Origin: MFD09286-c1 sp963701015
GTDB lineage: Bacteria; Bacteroidota; Bacteroidia; Bacteroidales; DTGW01
Length of the DNA: 64,000 nucleotides
Direction of reading: 5' to 3'
Assembly: GCA_963701015.1 (NCBI GenBank)
Contig: OY969556.1
Location: 1,984,001-2,048,000, forward strand
The notes beneath the pieces were generated by a model, which had not been told where the DNA came from, did not search any database, and saw only the letters and a list, made by a program, of their open reading frames with translations. This document shows, one piece after another, positions 1 through 8,295 of the stretch (position 1 is its first letter; every line of letters starts with the position of its first letter). A program made the position numbers and the translations under genes.

Positions 1-20
1 ATAGGTTGACACTTTTTAAG

Positions 21-941
21 TTAATAATTGTTTTCTAAAAATAAAGTTTTATTTGTTACCAGGGACATGTCCCTGGTAACAAATTTTGCTGGCCATTTTT
101 TTAGCCTGTAATTATCCTTTTGATGCGCTATCATTGGTACCATTCCATGACAACTCATATGCGGTCTGTCGGTGTTATACAACCATATTGCATGCTTTAT
201 TTCTCGTCTGGCATCCTGTTCTCCTATAAAGCCTTCGCCGATATCATATTCATTCTTTAATATGCCATTCACTCGTTCAGCAACTGCATTCTCATACGGA
301 TCGTATTTACTGGTCATGCTTATTTGTATCCCATTGTCGTTTAACACTTGTACATAGGCTGGGTTACAATACTGTAATCCCCGGTCGGAATGATGGATTA
401 ATACCCGCTGGGGATATCTCCTGTTCTTTATTGCCATTTTCAATGCCGTTATTGCATTTTTCGTCTTTAAGTTGTCTGATAACGTCCAACCCATGATTTG
501 CTTTGAATATACATCAGTTAGTAGAAACAGGTACATAAAACCTTGCTTGGTCCTTATATACGTAATATCGCTTGCCAGTACCTGCTCTGCCCTGTTTATG
601 TCAATATCCTTTATCAGATTCGGATATTTGTAAAACAGGTGTTTGCTCTGCGTAGTCTTTACATATCGCTTCCGGTACCTAATCAGCAAGTTTTCATCAC
701 GCAATATATCAAAGAACTTATCTCGGCCACACTTGATGTCCTTTGCCTGTAATTCAACTTGTATCTTATCATACACTTTCTTACCTCCCATACGCTTGTG
801 TTTCTTACGTACCTTACTTACTAGTTTAACAACCTCTTGTTTCTCTTTCTCATTCCTTTCATATCGATGTATCTTCTGATAATAACCCTGTCGGCTTATC
901 CCGAATAACCTGCAAAAGTGTGCGACATTTACTTTTGCTTT
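21..941 (-). CDS. IS3-family transposase OrfB (DDE catalytic subunit)
   Basis: rve/DDE integrase-fold transposase. The frame stays open from the orfA overlap (about 941) to 21; the first ATG is only at 791, which would drop the conserved segment FGISRQGYYQK, so translation by -1 frameshift from orfA is the likely route. Catalytic residues are visible as ASDITYI (first D), HHSDRGLQY (second D) and ENAVAERVNG (E), in the usual D-D-35-E layout. Identical to the second copy. Confidence 0.92.
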   Translation of the reverse strand, partial: KAKVNVAHFCRLFGISRQGYYQKIHRYERNEKEKQEVVKLVSKVRKKHKRMGGKKVYDKIQVELQAKDIKCGRDKFFDILRDENLLIRYRKRYVKTTQSKHLFYKYPNLIKDIDINRAEQVLASDITYIRTKQGFMYLFLLTDVYSKQIMGWTLSDNLKTKNAITALKMAIKNRRYPQRVLIHHSDRGLQYCNPAYVQVLNDNGIQISMTSKYDPYENAVAERVNGILKNEYDIGEGFIGEQDARREIKHAIWLYNTDRPHMSCHGMVPMIAHQKDNYRLKKWPAKFVTRDMSLVTNKTLFLENNY

Positions 942-1309
942 TCCATTGGAAGTGTCTTTATGAGCGATTCGGGTAAATACTTTTTTAATACTTCATCCCC
1001 ATATTCTTCCCCTATGATGCCCATTACCGCCTTTAACACCTCATTCTCCCCCTGGCTCACCCTTAATTTGGCGCGCAGGTCTGCTAACTCTTGTCGTGGT
1101 GATTTGCCTCCCATTTCTTTTAACTTTTTATCAAAGTTACCATATTTCGATATCCATCTTGATATCGTCCGGCGATGTACTCCATATAACTTGGACGCCT
1201 GACTCTGTGAAAGTTTCCCGTTCTCTATCTGTTCTAAGATTTCTTTCTTGTACACGTAACTGTACTGGTTTTTCCACCTGTCACGTGCTAAGATTTCATA
1301 ATCGCTCAT
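929..1309 (-). CDS. IS3-family transposase OrfA (DNA-binding subunit)
   Basis: 126-residue OrfA. An N-terminal helix-turn-helix of the transposase_8 type is seen near residues 34-56 (SQASKLYGVHRRTISRW). A heptad-rich segment near residues 70-95 (LADLRAKLRVSQGENEVLK) looks like the leucine zipper used for multimerisation. The end overlaps orfB, which is in the -1 frame; the A-rich run at 932-942 is a plausible slippery site for making the OrfAB fusion, as known for IS3 elements. Identical to 8283-8663. Confidence 0.92.
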   Translation of the reverse strand: MSDYEILARDRWKNQYSYVYKKEILEQIENGKLSQSQASKLYGVHRRTISRWISKYGNFDKKLKEMGGKSPRQELADLRAKLRVSQGENEVLKAVMGIIGEEYGDEVLKKYLPESLIKTLPMEKQK

Positions 1310-1377
1310 AAATTGATCTCCTTTTCTTTTTTGAAAAGTGTCAACCTATATCAGGACAAGACATTGTAGGGCATTGC

Positions 1378-1510
1378 CACTAACGGTTAAAGCTAAAATG
1401 CGTAAGGGATTTAATAACTCCAACCATCATTATTATAACAAATATAGTTAAAGATTACGGAGCAAACAAAACCACTTAAACCCTTATGCTTTTTAAGCTT
1501 TTGTTAGTTG
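1378..1510 (-). repeat. attC site 1 (family E)
   Basis: Plus-strand boxes CACTAAC and GTTAGTT. Inner arms AGCTAAAATGCGTAAGGG and CCCTTATGCTTTTTAAGCT pair with one extra T on the gene strand. The left box belongs to a cassette mostly replaced by IS3 copy 1. The GTTAG end also supplies the stop codon of hepT. Confidence 0.8.
1439..1472 (-). promoter_or_regulatory. Predicted attC-borne promoter (site 1)
   Basis: Gene-strand TATATTTG (1439-1446) with TTTTG (1468-1472) 21 nt upstream. It reads left, toward IS3 copy 1 and the truncated cassette. Spacing is one base longer than in most sites. Confidence 0.4.
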
Positions 1511-1857
1511 CCGTTTTTTATGATTATTTCTTGGATTTCAAGTCTTACCTTGGGAATAATATTTTTGATAACGTCCCAAACTATAGAATAGTTTACTCCC
1601 ATATAATCATGGATCAGTCTATCGCGCATTCCCGCCATATTTTTCCAAGAAATATTTCCCCATTGAAGTTTTATATCGGCTGGTATCTTTTTAGTTGCTT
1701 CTCCAATTATCTCTAAACTCCTAACAACAGCTCTTTTGATTGTTTCATCTCTAAGGAATTCGTCCTTTGCTAATTCTGGTTTTATAACAGAAACAATATA
1801 ATCACATTCTGATAAAATATGCCTCAAATATTCGATTGACTCTTTAGACATATTCAA
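1504..1857 (-). CDS. hepT: HepT-like HEPN ribonuclease toxin (DUF86)
   Basis: 117-residue all-helical DUF86/HEPN protein. It carries the R-x4-6-H signature as RDRLIHDYMGVN near residue 80; in HepT toxins the R and H form the RNase site and the Y is the residue AMPylated by MntA. It follows the nucleotidyltransferase gene with a 14-bp overlap, the standard mntA-hepT order. The TAA stop is made by the attC box itself (1504-1506). Together they form a two-gene toxin-antitoxin cassette. Confidence 0.88.
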   Translation of the reverse strand: MNMSKESIEYLRHILSECDYIVSVIKPELAKDEFLRDETIKRAVVRSLEIIGEATKKIPADIKLQWGNISWKNMAGMRDRLIHDYMGVNYSIVWDVIKNIIPKVRLEIQEIIIKNGN

Positions 1858-2140
1858 CCTCTTTTAAAATATATGGACCAATGTATGGACTTAATCCTTT
1901 CTCAGTAACAATATCCAATTTGTAGCCTTTAAATATTGTCTCGAGTAAATTACATGTATTCATATAATTCTCAAAGGTTTCAGAATCAGAATTAAAGTCA
2001 ATCAAAATATCAACATCACTATCATTATTAGATTCATTCCTAATTACAGATCCAAATAAACCAATACGAATAACTCCGAATTTATTCAAATCAGATTTAC
2101 TTATCTTAAGTTTATTCAATATCTCTGTTTTCTGAATCAT
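1844..2140 (-). CDS. mntA: MntA-like nucleotidyltransferase antitoxin
   Basis: 98-residue minimal nucleotidyltransferase. The GSx10DxD signature is seen as GLFGSVIRNESNNDSDVDIL near residues 27-47. In the MntA/HepT system this enzyme transfers AMP to the HEPN toxin to silence it. The gene precedes and overlaps hepT. Upstream, at 2221, the cassette is cut by an IS30-family element, so its original promoter side may be missing. Confidence 0.88.
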   Translation of the reverse strand: MIQKTEILNKLKISKSDLNKFGVIRIGLFGSVIRNESNNDSDVDILIDFNSDSETFENYMNTCNLLETIFKGYKLDIVTEKGLSPYIGPYILKEVEYV

Positions 2141-2220
2141 AATTTAATATTTAAACCAAAGATACCAATTTTTTTTAAACTCATTTATCAAAAATGTTGT
2201 TCAGGTGAATTCAAGGTTCT

Positions 2221-3342
2221 AACGCAACAGATTTTAAATTTATTAAGTTAATCAAAGATATATTTTTATCTTTTTACTATGCCGATTGAACGGCAAAAAA
2301 GAGAAAAATATATCATCCGTATTCCATCTGCATTATCTCCGATGGAGTTTTGTATCCTAATACCTTCCTTGGACGGTTATTTAACTTGTCTTGTACTGCC
2401 TTTAATTGATATTCTTCAACCTTATTAAAATCTGTTCCTTTGGGAAAATATCGTCTTATTAACCCATTGGTATTTTCATTGGTTCCTCTTTCCCAGGATG
2501 AATAGGGGTGGGCAAAATATACCTGCATACCTGTTTGCTTGGTCAATAATTCATGCTGGGCCATTTCTATCCCATTATCATACGTTAAGGTTTTTCTGTA
2601 CCTGGCTGAGAGCTTATTTAACTCTTTGGCAAAACATTTACGGACCGTCTCTGAACGCCTGTCCTTGAGCTTTACTATCTTTGTATATCTCGATTTCCTT
2701 TCAACCAAAGTTCCTATGGCGCTATTTTGTTTTACCCCTATCATTAAATCCCCTTCCCAATGTCCTATTTCTTTTCTTTCTTCAATGTATTTAGGTCGTT
2801 GGTCTATACTCGTTTGGTTCTTTATCCTGATCATTCGTTTTTTTGTCCCTTTTACTGATCTCCTTCTTGATTTATGATACGTTAAGAGAGAGATCAATTT
2901 TAGGTTTAAACTTGCCTGTGGATGCGAATAGATATGCATATAGATAGCCTCGTGTGAAATACTCATGATCGGATCATTTGGATATTTATCGCTGATCCTC
3001 CCTGATATTTGTTCTGGTGACCAACCTTCCAAGAGTCCTTTATAAACATAAAATCTAAGTTTACTAAATGTCCCTATCTTATCATTGTTGCGCTTGTTTA
3101 AATAATCATCTTTAGCTAACCAATCGGCTAGTTTTGCATCATATCTATCCGATGGTTTTTTCACCCAGGTATTAATCTCTCGAGTGATGGTTGATCTTGA
3201 ACGTTTTAGATTAACCGATATATAAGACTTACTCTTTTTCTCACCTAATAATGTTTCAATAATTACACGTTCTTGAAAACTTAATCGTCGATACTTTTTC
3301 TCTTCCATACAACAAATCTATTTTTTTTGATTTGTTGCGTTG
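2221..3342 (-). mobile_element. IS30-family insertion sequence
   Basis: One transposase gene between inverted ends: AACGCAACAGAT starting at 2221 and, on the opposite strand from 3342, AACGCAACAAAT. No target-site duplication is obvious. The cassette start at 1503 (GTTAGTTGCCG) and the cassette end at 3371-3383 (CATGCGGCACAAC) are not complementary although almost every other cassette is, so the element seems to mark a deletion that joined two cassettes. Confidence 0.85.
2313..3308 (-). CDS. IS30-family transposase
   Basis: 331-residue full-length IS30 transposase. The N-terminal helix-turn-helix is seen around residues 10-50 (RLSFQERVIIETLL, then SRSTITREINTW). The C-terminal DDE integrase core has EGDLMIG (first D), TYDNGIEMAQHE (second D) and ERGTNENTNGLIRRYFPKG (E). 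NRPRKVLGYKTPSE near the C terminus is the typical family ending. No frameshift or truncation is seen, so it may be active. Confidence 0.93.
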   Translation of the reverse strand: MEEKKYRRLSFQERVIIETLLGEKKSKSYISVNLKRSRSTITREINTWVKKPSDRYDAKLADWLAKDDYLNKRNNDKIGTFSKLRFYVYKGLLEGWSPEQISGRISDKYPNDPIMSISHEAIYMHIYSHPQASLNLKLISLLTYHKSRRRSVKGTKKRMIRIKNQTSIDQRPKYIEERKEIGHWEGDLMIGVKQNSAIGTLVERKSRYTKIVKLKDRRSETVRKCFAKELNKLSARYRKTLTYDNGIEMAQHELLTKQTGMQVYFAHPYSSWERGTNENTNGLIRRYFPKGTDFNKVEEYQLKAVQDKLNNRPRKVLGYKTPSEIMQMEYG

Positions 3343-3376
3343 ACTTATTGAATTTGGAGAGGTTTTTTAGCATGCG

Positions 3377-3511
3377 GCACAACGGTTTGCGCTATGAGCA
3401 TGTGGCGGATTTCGAAGAATTACTTTGTCAAAATAGTTGCAAATTTTAATTATATGAACTAACTTCGGAAACCGTATAATGCCCGCCATTGCTTATGAGC
3501 GCGTGTTAGGG
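3377..3511 (-). repeat. attC site 2 (family C)
   Basis: Plus-strand boxes GCACAAC and GTTAGGG. Arms GCGCTATGAGCATGTGGCGG and CCGCCATTGCTTATGAGCGC pair with one extra base on the gene strand. Family C loops lack a TAnnTTTG motif at the usual place. Confidence 0.8.
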
Positions 3512-3519
3512 CCAGTTAA

Positions 3520-3897
3520 TTATTTTTGTATTATATTTTTGTAAATCCAGTTTTTAATTTCATTGAAATCAATCAATCCACTTGCTGATTTAATTACAAA
3601 ATCATATTTTTCATCTTGATTAACTTTTATATCCAAATCATATTGCAATAAGATTAATCTCATTAAAACATAAGCTATTCGCTTATTCCCATCAATAAAA
3701 GGATGATTTAAAATAAGACTTTCAAAAATGGCAGCTGATTTTTCAACGGGAGTGGAGTATAAATCCTTATTGTCGAATGTTTGAAATGGTCTTGCAATTG
3801 CTGATTCTAATAATCCAATATCTCTGATACCTTTACTTCCTCCAAATTCATCAATTAGCAAATCATGTATCTTAATGACTTCCTCTGAATTAATCAT
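3520..3897 (-). CDS. doc: Doc-type Fic-domain toxin
   Basis: 125-residue death-on-curing protein. The Fic motif is seen as HPFIDGNKR near residues 65-73; in Doc the DGNKR loop lets the enzyme phosphorylate EF-Tu and stop translation. The N-terminal helix pair (INSEEVIKIHDLLIDEFGG) is typical. Its start overlaps the antitoxin stop by 4 bases, so the two are translationally coupled. Cassette ends AGGGCCAGTTA and TTGGCCCT match, so this is an intact two-gene cassette. Confidence 0.9.
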   Translation of the reverse strand: MINSEEVIKIHDLLIDEFGGSKGIRDIGLLESAIARPFQTFDNKDLYSTPVEKSAAIFESLILNHPFIDGNKRIAYVLMRLILLQYDLDIKVNQDEKYDFVIKSASGLIDFNEIKNWIYKNIIQK

Positions 3898-4082
3898 GAT
3901 GCTAATTTGTGAAGAAGTTCTTTATCTTCAGATAAGATTAGTTTTAAATTTTGAGCAAGTTTTACTTTATCCTTTGAAGAATGCTCTAATTCCTTAAAAT
4001 ACTCTAAAATATTTTGAAGAATCTCTTCAGGCATATTATCCACAACCTTGTGAATTTCTTGTCTTATTTCATGTACTGACAT
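3894..4082 (-). CDS. Putative antitoxin partner of Doc
   Basis: 62-residue acidic, helical protein directly upstream of doc, sharing a 4-bp overlap. It does not clearly resemble Phd. A segment such as MPEEILQNILEYFKELE resembles the DUF2281/VapB-like antitoxins often found next to Bacteroidota toxins. The antitoxin role is inferred mainly from position, size and coupling. Confidence 0.7.
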   Translation of the reverse strand: MSVHEIRQEIHKVVDNMPEEILQNILEYFKELEHSSKDKVKLAQNLKLILSEDKELLHKLAS

Positions 4083-4156
4083 ATCAATCTATTTTAAACA
4101 AAAATAATAAATTTAATCTCGAATCGCAATCTATCTTGATGTACCTATTTAATTGG

Positions 4157-4288
4157 CCCTAACGTTTCCCGGATACACCGCAGTGCGGGATTTACTTGCA
4201 AAATTAGTCAAGTTACACAAATATAACAAAAACTTACTAAACTTTGCAAACCGCTATAACCCGCATTGGGTGTGAACCGGTGTTAAGG
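4157..4288 (-). repeat. attC site 3 (family A)
   Basis: Plus-strand boxes CCCTAAC and GTTAAGG. Arms ATACACCGCAGTGCGGGA and ACCCGCATTGGGTGTG pair with an extrahelical C on the gene strand. Contains a TTTGC-N20-TATATTTG promoter motif. Confidence 0.85.
4218..4250 (-). promoter_or_regulatory. Predicted attC-borne promoter (site 3)
   Basis: TATATTTG (4218-4225) and TTTGC (4246-4250) with a 20-nt spacer, in the gene sense; it would drive the antitoxin-doc pair. Confidence 0.55.
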
Positions 4289-4344
4289 CCAGTGTTTTCT
4301 TTTGGTTTTTATAATTATTATTATTCTGTTTTATAATATTTTAT

Positions 4345-4803
4345 TTATTTAGGATATATTTTAGGTGTCTTTGTTTTAAATTCATCCATATATCTTTTAT
4401 AATCAGTGCTATCTTTAATTGGATAATTAAATAGTATCAAACTTTTTTGTTGGTTTTTAATATAATACACTACTAAAAATCTATCTCCTTCTTTCACCTT
4501 TGGTACGCCATAATCAAAGTCTTCAAATTTTTTATTATTTATAATATAGGAATAATTTACTTGAGACATTTTAGGAGAACTTTCAATTGCTCCACTTTGA
4601 AAACCACCAGTTGCATCACCATATGACTCAATCAATCCAATTGTATAATTGATCAATGATTTATCAATTACAAAGGATTCGTCATTCCGTCTTTTGTTTT
4701 GCATAATCAAATAGAGCAAATAAGTAATAGTTGTCAAAACGAATAAAAGTCTCAAGAAAGCAAAAAATCTATTTTTATTATTTTTATTAAATTTTTGAGG
4801 CAT
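4345..4803 (-). CDS. Hypothetical single-pass membrane protein
   Basis: 152 residues from the ATG at 4803 (an upstream TTG at 4815 is possible). A basic N terminus (KFNKNNKNR) precedes one membrane segment (residues about 15-35, FLRLLFVLTTITYLLYLIM), then a mostly polar domain with a YSYIINNKKFEDFDYG stretch. I do not recognise the family. Single gene of an intact cassette (ends AAGGCCAGTG and CATTGGCCTT). Confidence 0.7.
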   Translation of the reverse strand: MPQKFNKNNKNRFFAFLRLLFVLTTITYLLYLIMQNKRRNDESFVIDKSLINYTIGLIESYGDATGGFQSGAIESSPKMSQVNYSYIINNKKFEDFDYGVPKVKEGDRFLVVYYIKNQQKSLILFNYPIKDSTDYKRYMDEFKTKTPKIYPK

Positions 4804-4842
4804 ATAAATCTTCAATTAATCTGAATAATTTTTAAACATTGG

Positions 4843-4974
4843 CCTTAACGTTCGAGGATAACCGCCAGTACGGGTTTTACTTGCAATATTTATCCAGTTG
4901 TACAAATATAACATAAACTAAATGAACTTTGCAAACCATAGAAACCCGTATTGCGGGTTAAACCTTTGTTGTGC
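4843..4974 (-). repeat. attC site 4 (family F)
   Basis: Plus-strand boxes CCTTAAC and GTTGTGC. Arms AGGATAACCGCCAGTACGGG and CCCGTATTGCGGGTTAAACC pair with one extra base on the gene strand. Contains TTTGC-N20-TATATTTG. Confidence 0.8.
4903..4935 (-). promoter_or_regulatory. Predicted attC-borne promoter (site 4)
   Basis: TATATTTG (4903-4910), 20-nt spacer, TTTGC (4931-4935), reading toward the gene at 4345-4803. Confidence 0.55.
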
Positions 4975-4985
4975 CCAGTATTTAC

Positions 4986-5708
4986 TTAGAAACTATAATT
5001 TATTCCAAAACCTAAATTAAAAGGAAAAAACGCAGATGAAGACGTGGTTGATGTATTAAAAATATAACATGTCCCAAGCTTAAAATTAAATTTTAGATTA
5101 TTCCCACCGACTCTAATAAAAAAAGTTGGTTCAACAAGAAAATTATTACTTGATGAAAGTGTCGTTTGGTATGGATTTGTATTGTTGTCATATAAATCTT
5201 TTTCAAGATTAGATTTAACAAGTCCTGCCTTAATTCCTAACCCATAGTCAAAATATTCTTTCATTTTACCAATATTAAATTGAGAAAAATATATATTGTA
5301 TTTTGAAGTATATGCTGTATAATTATCGGAATATGATGCTTCAAAATCTGAATAATTATTAAACTTTCCATAACCAGAGTATATTTCCATAACAGTTTTA
5401 TCACCTAAATCCTTATAATATCCAATAGCACCTTGATAATTTATTTTAGAATTTATACTTTGAGAGTAAAATGGACAAATACTACCATTTATTTGAATTG
5501 CAATATTACTTGTCAATCCATATGATATTGTGGTATTAACAAACATTGATGGTATCGAACCGATTGCATCTACTCTTAAATCTCCTTTTTTACTGATAAG
5601 TGGAATATCTACCATCTGTGGATAATATACATAACAACTTGAAATAACAAAAACTACAAATAAAATAATAAATACAAAAATAAATCTGATTAAAAATATT
5701 GCTCTCAT
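4986..5708 (-). CDS. Outer-membrane beta-barrel lipoprotein, unknown function
   Basis: 240 residues from the ATG at 5708. The first 25 residues form a signal peptide ending in a lipobox (FVISSC). The rest alternates aromatic and polar residues in short strands (AIQINGSICPFYSQS, LKFNFKLGTCYIF) and ends in a terminal phenylalanine (GFGINYSF), as outer-membrane barrels do. An upstream TTG/ATG could add 16 residues, but that would bury the signal peptide. Single gene of an intact cassette. Confidence 0.72.
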   Translation of the reverse strand: MRAIFLIRFIFVFIILFVVFVISSCYVYYPQMVDIPLISKKGDLRVDAIGSIPSMFVNTTISYGLTSNIAIQINGSICPFYSQSINSKINYQGAIGYYKDLGDKTVMEIYSGYGKFNNYSDFEASYSDNYTAYTSKYNIYFSQFNIGKMKEYFDYGLGIKAGLVKSNLEKDLYDNNTNPYQTTLSSSNNFLVEPTFFIRVGGNNLKFNFKLGTCYIFNTSTTSSSAFFPFNLGFGINYSF

Positions 5709-5817
5709 TTGGTAAATTTTAATGGTTAAATAAATTATATTCATATAACCATACAAATTCTAAATTAGTTACCCTAGTAAGAATTATCATTTTTTTGAAT
5801 CATGTTTTCAATATTGG

Positions 5818-5952
5818 GCACAACGGTTGGCGCTATGAGCATGTGGCGGATTTCGAAGAGCTGCTTTGTCAAAATAGTTGCAAATTTCAATTATATGAAC
5901 TAACTTTGAAAACCATATAACGCCCGCCATTGCTTATGAGCGCGTGTTGGCT
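5818..5952 (-). repeat. attC site 5 (family C)
   Basis: Plus-strand boxes GCACAAC and GTTGGCT; arms GCGCTATGAGCATGTGGCGG and CCGCCATTGCTTATGAGCGC. No TAnnTTTG motif. Confidence 0.8.
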
Positions 5953-5963
5953 GTAGCTTTTTA

Positions 5964-6620
5964 TTATTTCATATCTGTTTTTCGTTTTCTCAATCTTAAT
6001 ATAATCAAAGATGTCAAACCTCCAAATAATCCCATTATTATCGAAATTATAGGAGCAATTATAACGTGGTTTGATGCATTGTCAAAAGCATTATAAAAAG
6101 TAAATGCTTTAGAATTAGCAAAATCATTGTACCCAGGATACCCTTTTAAAGTATAAATCATCCTTTCCGAAAAAACATAGTTTATTAAAAATCCAAAACA
6201 AAGTGCAATAATTGTTCCTAATAAAGCACTTATTAAACTACTTTTTAATCCATCGACGATATTTTCAGTCTTCAATGTCCTAATGGCACTTATGATTGAA
6301 AATGAGATGAAAATCAGAAACATCATAATCAATGTTGAAACTAAAGAACCCGTCTTAGTGTGCCAGTCAATAAATTCCTCAATTGAAATATTAATTATAA
6401 ATAATAATCCAATTATCAAGCCTCCAGTATAAGAAAATCTGTCTGGTTTTAAATTAATCCAAATTATTATATATCCAATAATCGCAATAAATACAGTTAT
6501 TACAGTCCATTTTGATTTGTCTAAAATCATTGGATAATTTATTATACTAGTAATCATTAATCCAATTAATAGAATTATTGGGATTATAATATTAAAAATA
6601 TTTACTCTTTTGTTATCCAT
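5964..6620 (-). CDS. Hypothetical multi-pass membrane protein
   Basis: 218 residues from the ATG at 6620; the frame stays open to a TTG at 6698 inside attC site 6, giving a spurious leader (MQVNPALRCSRE). About six hydrophobic segments span the protein (IIIPIILLIGLMI, VITVFIAIIGYIIIW, GGLIIGLLFII, LIMMFLIFISFSII, ALLGTIIALCFGFL, IIAPIISIIMGLFGGL) and the C terminus is basic (RLRKRKTDMK), probably cytoplasmic. Family not recognised. Intact cassette. Confidence 0.75.
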   Translation of the reverse strand: MDNKRVNIFNIIIPIILLIGLMITSIINYPMILDKSKWTVITVFIAIIGYIIIWINLKPDRFSYTGGLIIGLLFIINISIEEFIDWHTKTGSLVSTLIMMFLIFISFSIISAIRTLKTENIVDGLKSSLISALLGTIIALCFGFLINYVFSERMIYTLKGYPGYNDFANSKAFTFYNAFDNASNHVIIAPIISIIMGLFGGLTSLIILRLRKRKTDMK

Positions 6621-6653
6621 ACTTATCTGTCTAAATGCGTTTTTTAAAGTTAC

Positions 6654-6784
6654 AGCCAACGTTTCCCGGCTACACCGCAGTGCGGGATTTACTTGCAATA
6701 TTTGTCAAGTTACACAAATATAACAAAAACTTACTGAAATTTGCAAACCGCTATAACCCGCATTGGGTTTAACCGGTGTTAGCG
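6654..6784 (-). repeat. attC site 6 (family A)
   Basis: Plus-strand boxes AGCCAAC and GTTAGCG; arms CCGGCTACACCGCAGTGCGG and CCGCATTGGGTTTAACCGG. Contains TTTGC-N20-TATATTTG. Confidence 0.85.
6715..6747 (-). promoter_or_regulatory. Predicted attC-borne promoter (site 6)
   Basis: TATATTTG (6715-6722), 20-nt spacer, TTTGC (6743-6747), reading toward 5964-6620. Confidence 0.55.
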
Positions 6785-6798
6785 GGCGTTATTATATT

Positions 6799-7101
6799 TT
6801 ATAAAAGTTTATATTCAATATTAAATTCATCTTTAATTATATCTCCAATCTTTATTGCAAGTTTTATGTCAGTATTGATAAGTCTTACTAAACCACGATT
6901 TGTCAAAAAATACATATCTCCAGATTTTAAATTGTAACTAACAGGAATTACTAAATCAATATGCCCAGTACCTTTTTTGTTTTTTTGTTTGATTATTAAT
7001 CCTTCACATAATTTTGGAATTTTCACTAAATCATCAGACATTTTAAAACCTAAAATATGCATCTTTTTACGAATGTTAAAATTATCTTTATCAAATATCA
7101 T
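6799..7101 (-). CDS. Hypothetical protein
   Basis: 100 residues, soluble, lysine-rich, with no signal peptide. The stretch HIDLVIPVSYNLKSGDMYFLTNRG suggests a small beta-rich domain. Family not recognised. It lies 3 bases downstream of the next small gene and probably forms a two-gene unit with it. The cassette start (GTTAGCGGGCG) has no matching end because IS3 copy 2 follows. Confidence 0.6.
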   Translation of the reverse strand: MIFDKDNFNIRKKMHILGFKMSDDLVKIPKLCEGLIIKQKNKKGTGHIDLVIPVSYNLKSGDMYFLTNRGLVRLINTDIKLAIKIGDIIKDEFNIEYKLL

Positions 7102-7104
7102 TGA

Positions 7105-7293
7105 TTATTTTGTCGAATTAATAATTAATCCAATTAATAAAAATCCAACTGGACCAAATATAGCTTTCGGTAAATCCTTATGACTTATATGAACACTAAA
7201 AGAAGAATACCAACTATATAAAGATAAAATTATCAATAAGAATCCAAAAAATCTATATGAAATAGGAAATGAGTAATATTTAAACTTTCGCAT
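7105..7293 (-). CDS. Hypothetical small membrane protein
   Basis: 62 residues with two membrane segments (FFGFLLIILSLYSWY and AIFGPVGFLLIGLII) and a basic N terminus. It ends 3 bases before the 100-residue gene, so the two are probably co-transcribed. Its upstream region is cut at 7341 by IS3 copy 2. Family not recognised. Confidence 0.6.
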   Translation of the reverse strand: MRKFKYYSFPISYRFFGFLLIILSLYSWYSSFSVHISHKDLPKAIFGPVGFLLIGLIINSTK

Positions 7294-7374
7294 GTTTTAT
7301 TAAATAAATATATCTAAATTAATTATAATCGGAACTCAGATGTATCGTCCTGATATAGGTTGACACTTTTTAAG

Positions 7375-8295
7375 TTAATAATTGTTTTCTAAAAATAAAG
7401 TTTTATTTGTTACCAGGGACATGTCCCTGGTAACAAATTTTGCTGGCCATTTTTTTAGCCTGTAATTATCCTTTTGATGCGCTATCATTGGTACCATTCC
7501 ATGACAACTCATATGCGGTCTGTCGGTGTTATACAACCATATTGCATGCTTTATTTCTCGTCTGGCATCCTGTTCTCCTATAAAGCCTTCGCCGATATCA
7601 TATTCATTCTTTAATATGCCATTCACTCGTTCAGCAACTGCATTCTCATACGGATCGTATTTACTGGTCATGCTTATTTGTATCCCATTGTCGTTTAACA
7701 CTTGTACATAGGCTGGGTTACAATACTGTAATCCCCGGTCGGAATGATGGATTAATACCCGCTGGGGATATCTCCTGTTCTTTATTGCCATTTTCAATGC
7801 CGTTATTGCATTTTTCGTCTTTAAGTTGTCTGATAACGTCCAACCCATGATTTGCTTTGAATATACATCAGTTAGTAGAAACAGGTACATAAAACCTTGC
7901 TTGGTCCTTATATACGTAATATCGCTTGCCAGTACCTGCTCTGCCCTGTTTATGTCAATATCCTTTATCAGATTCGGATATTTGTAAAACAGGTGTTTGC
8001 TCTGCGTAGTCTTTACATATCGCTTCCGGTACCTAATCAGCAAGTTTTCATCACGCAATATATCAAAGAACTTATCTCGGCCACACTTGATGTCCTTTGC
8101 CTGTAATTCAACTTGTATCTTATCATACACTTTCTTACCTCCCATACGCTTGTGTTTCTTACGTACCTTACTTACTAGTTTAACAACCTCTTGTTTCTCT
8201 TTCTCATTCCTTTCATATCGATGTATCTTCTGATAATAACCCTGTCGGCTTATCCCGAATAACCTGCAAAAGTGTGCGACATTTACTTTTGCTTT
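7375..8295 (-). CDS. IS3-family transposase OrfB, copy 2
   Basis: Identical to the OrfB at 21-941, with D, D and E residues in ASDITYI, HHSDRGLQY and ENAVAERVNG. First ATG at 8145; the frame is open up to the orfA overlap, consistent with a frameshifted OrfAB. Confidence 0.92.
   Translation of the reverse strand, partial: KAKVNVAHFCRLFGISRQGYYQKIHRYERNEKEKQEVVKLVSKVRKKHKRMGGKKVYDKIQVELQAKDIKCGRDKFFDILRDENLLIRYRKRYVKTTQSKHLFYKYPNLIKDIDINRAEQVLASDITYIRTKQGFMYLFLLTDVYSKQIMGWTLSDNLKTKNAITALKMAIKNRRYPQRVLIHHSDRGLQYCNPAYVQVLNDNGIQISMTSKYDPYENAVAERVNGILKNEYDIGEGFIGEQDARREIKHAIWLYNTDRPHMSCHGMVPMIAHQKDNYRLKKWPAKFVTRDMSLVTNKTLFLENNY

Larger units (their letters stand above)
1..1363 (-). mobile_element. 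IS3-family insertion sequence, copy 1 (left tip outside window)
   Basis: Same sequence as the copy at 7341-8717, offset by 7354 bases; 14 bases of the left end lie outside the window. The right end shows the terminal inverted repeat (AAAAGTGTCAACCTATATCA followed by GGACAAGACA), which matches the left end TGATATAGGTTGACACTTTT. The ends finish in TG...CA as in the IS3 family. It contains overlapping orfA and orfB. It lies directly left of attC site 1, at the truncated end of a cassette. Confidence 0.93.

Noticed and set aside
172..1311. Plus-strand open frames inside the IS3 copies
   Set aside because: They are antisense shadows of the transposase frames and are repeated only because the IS is repeated.
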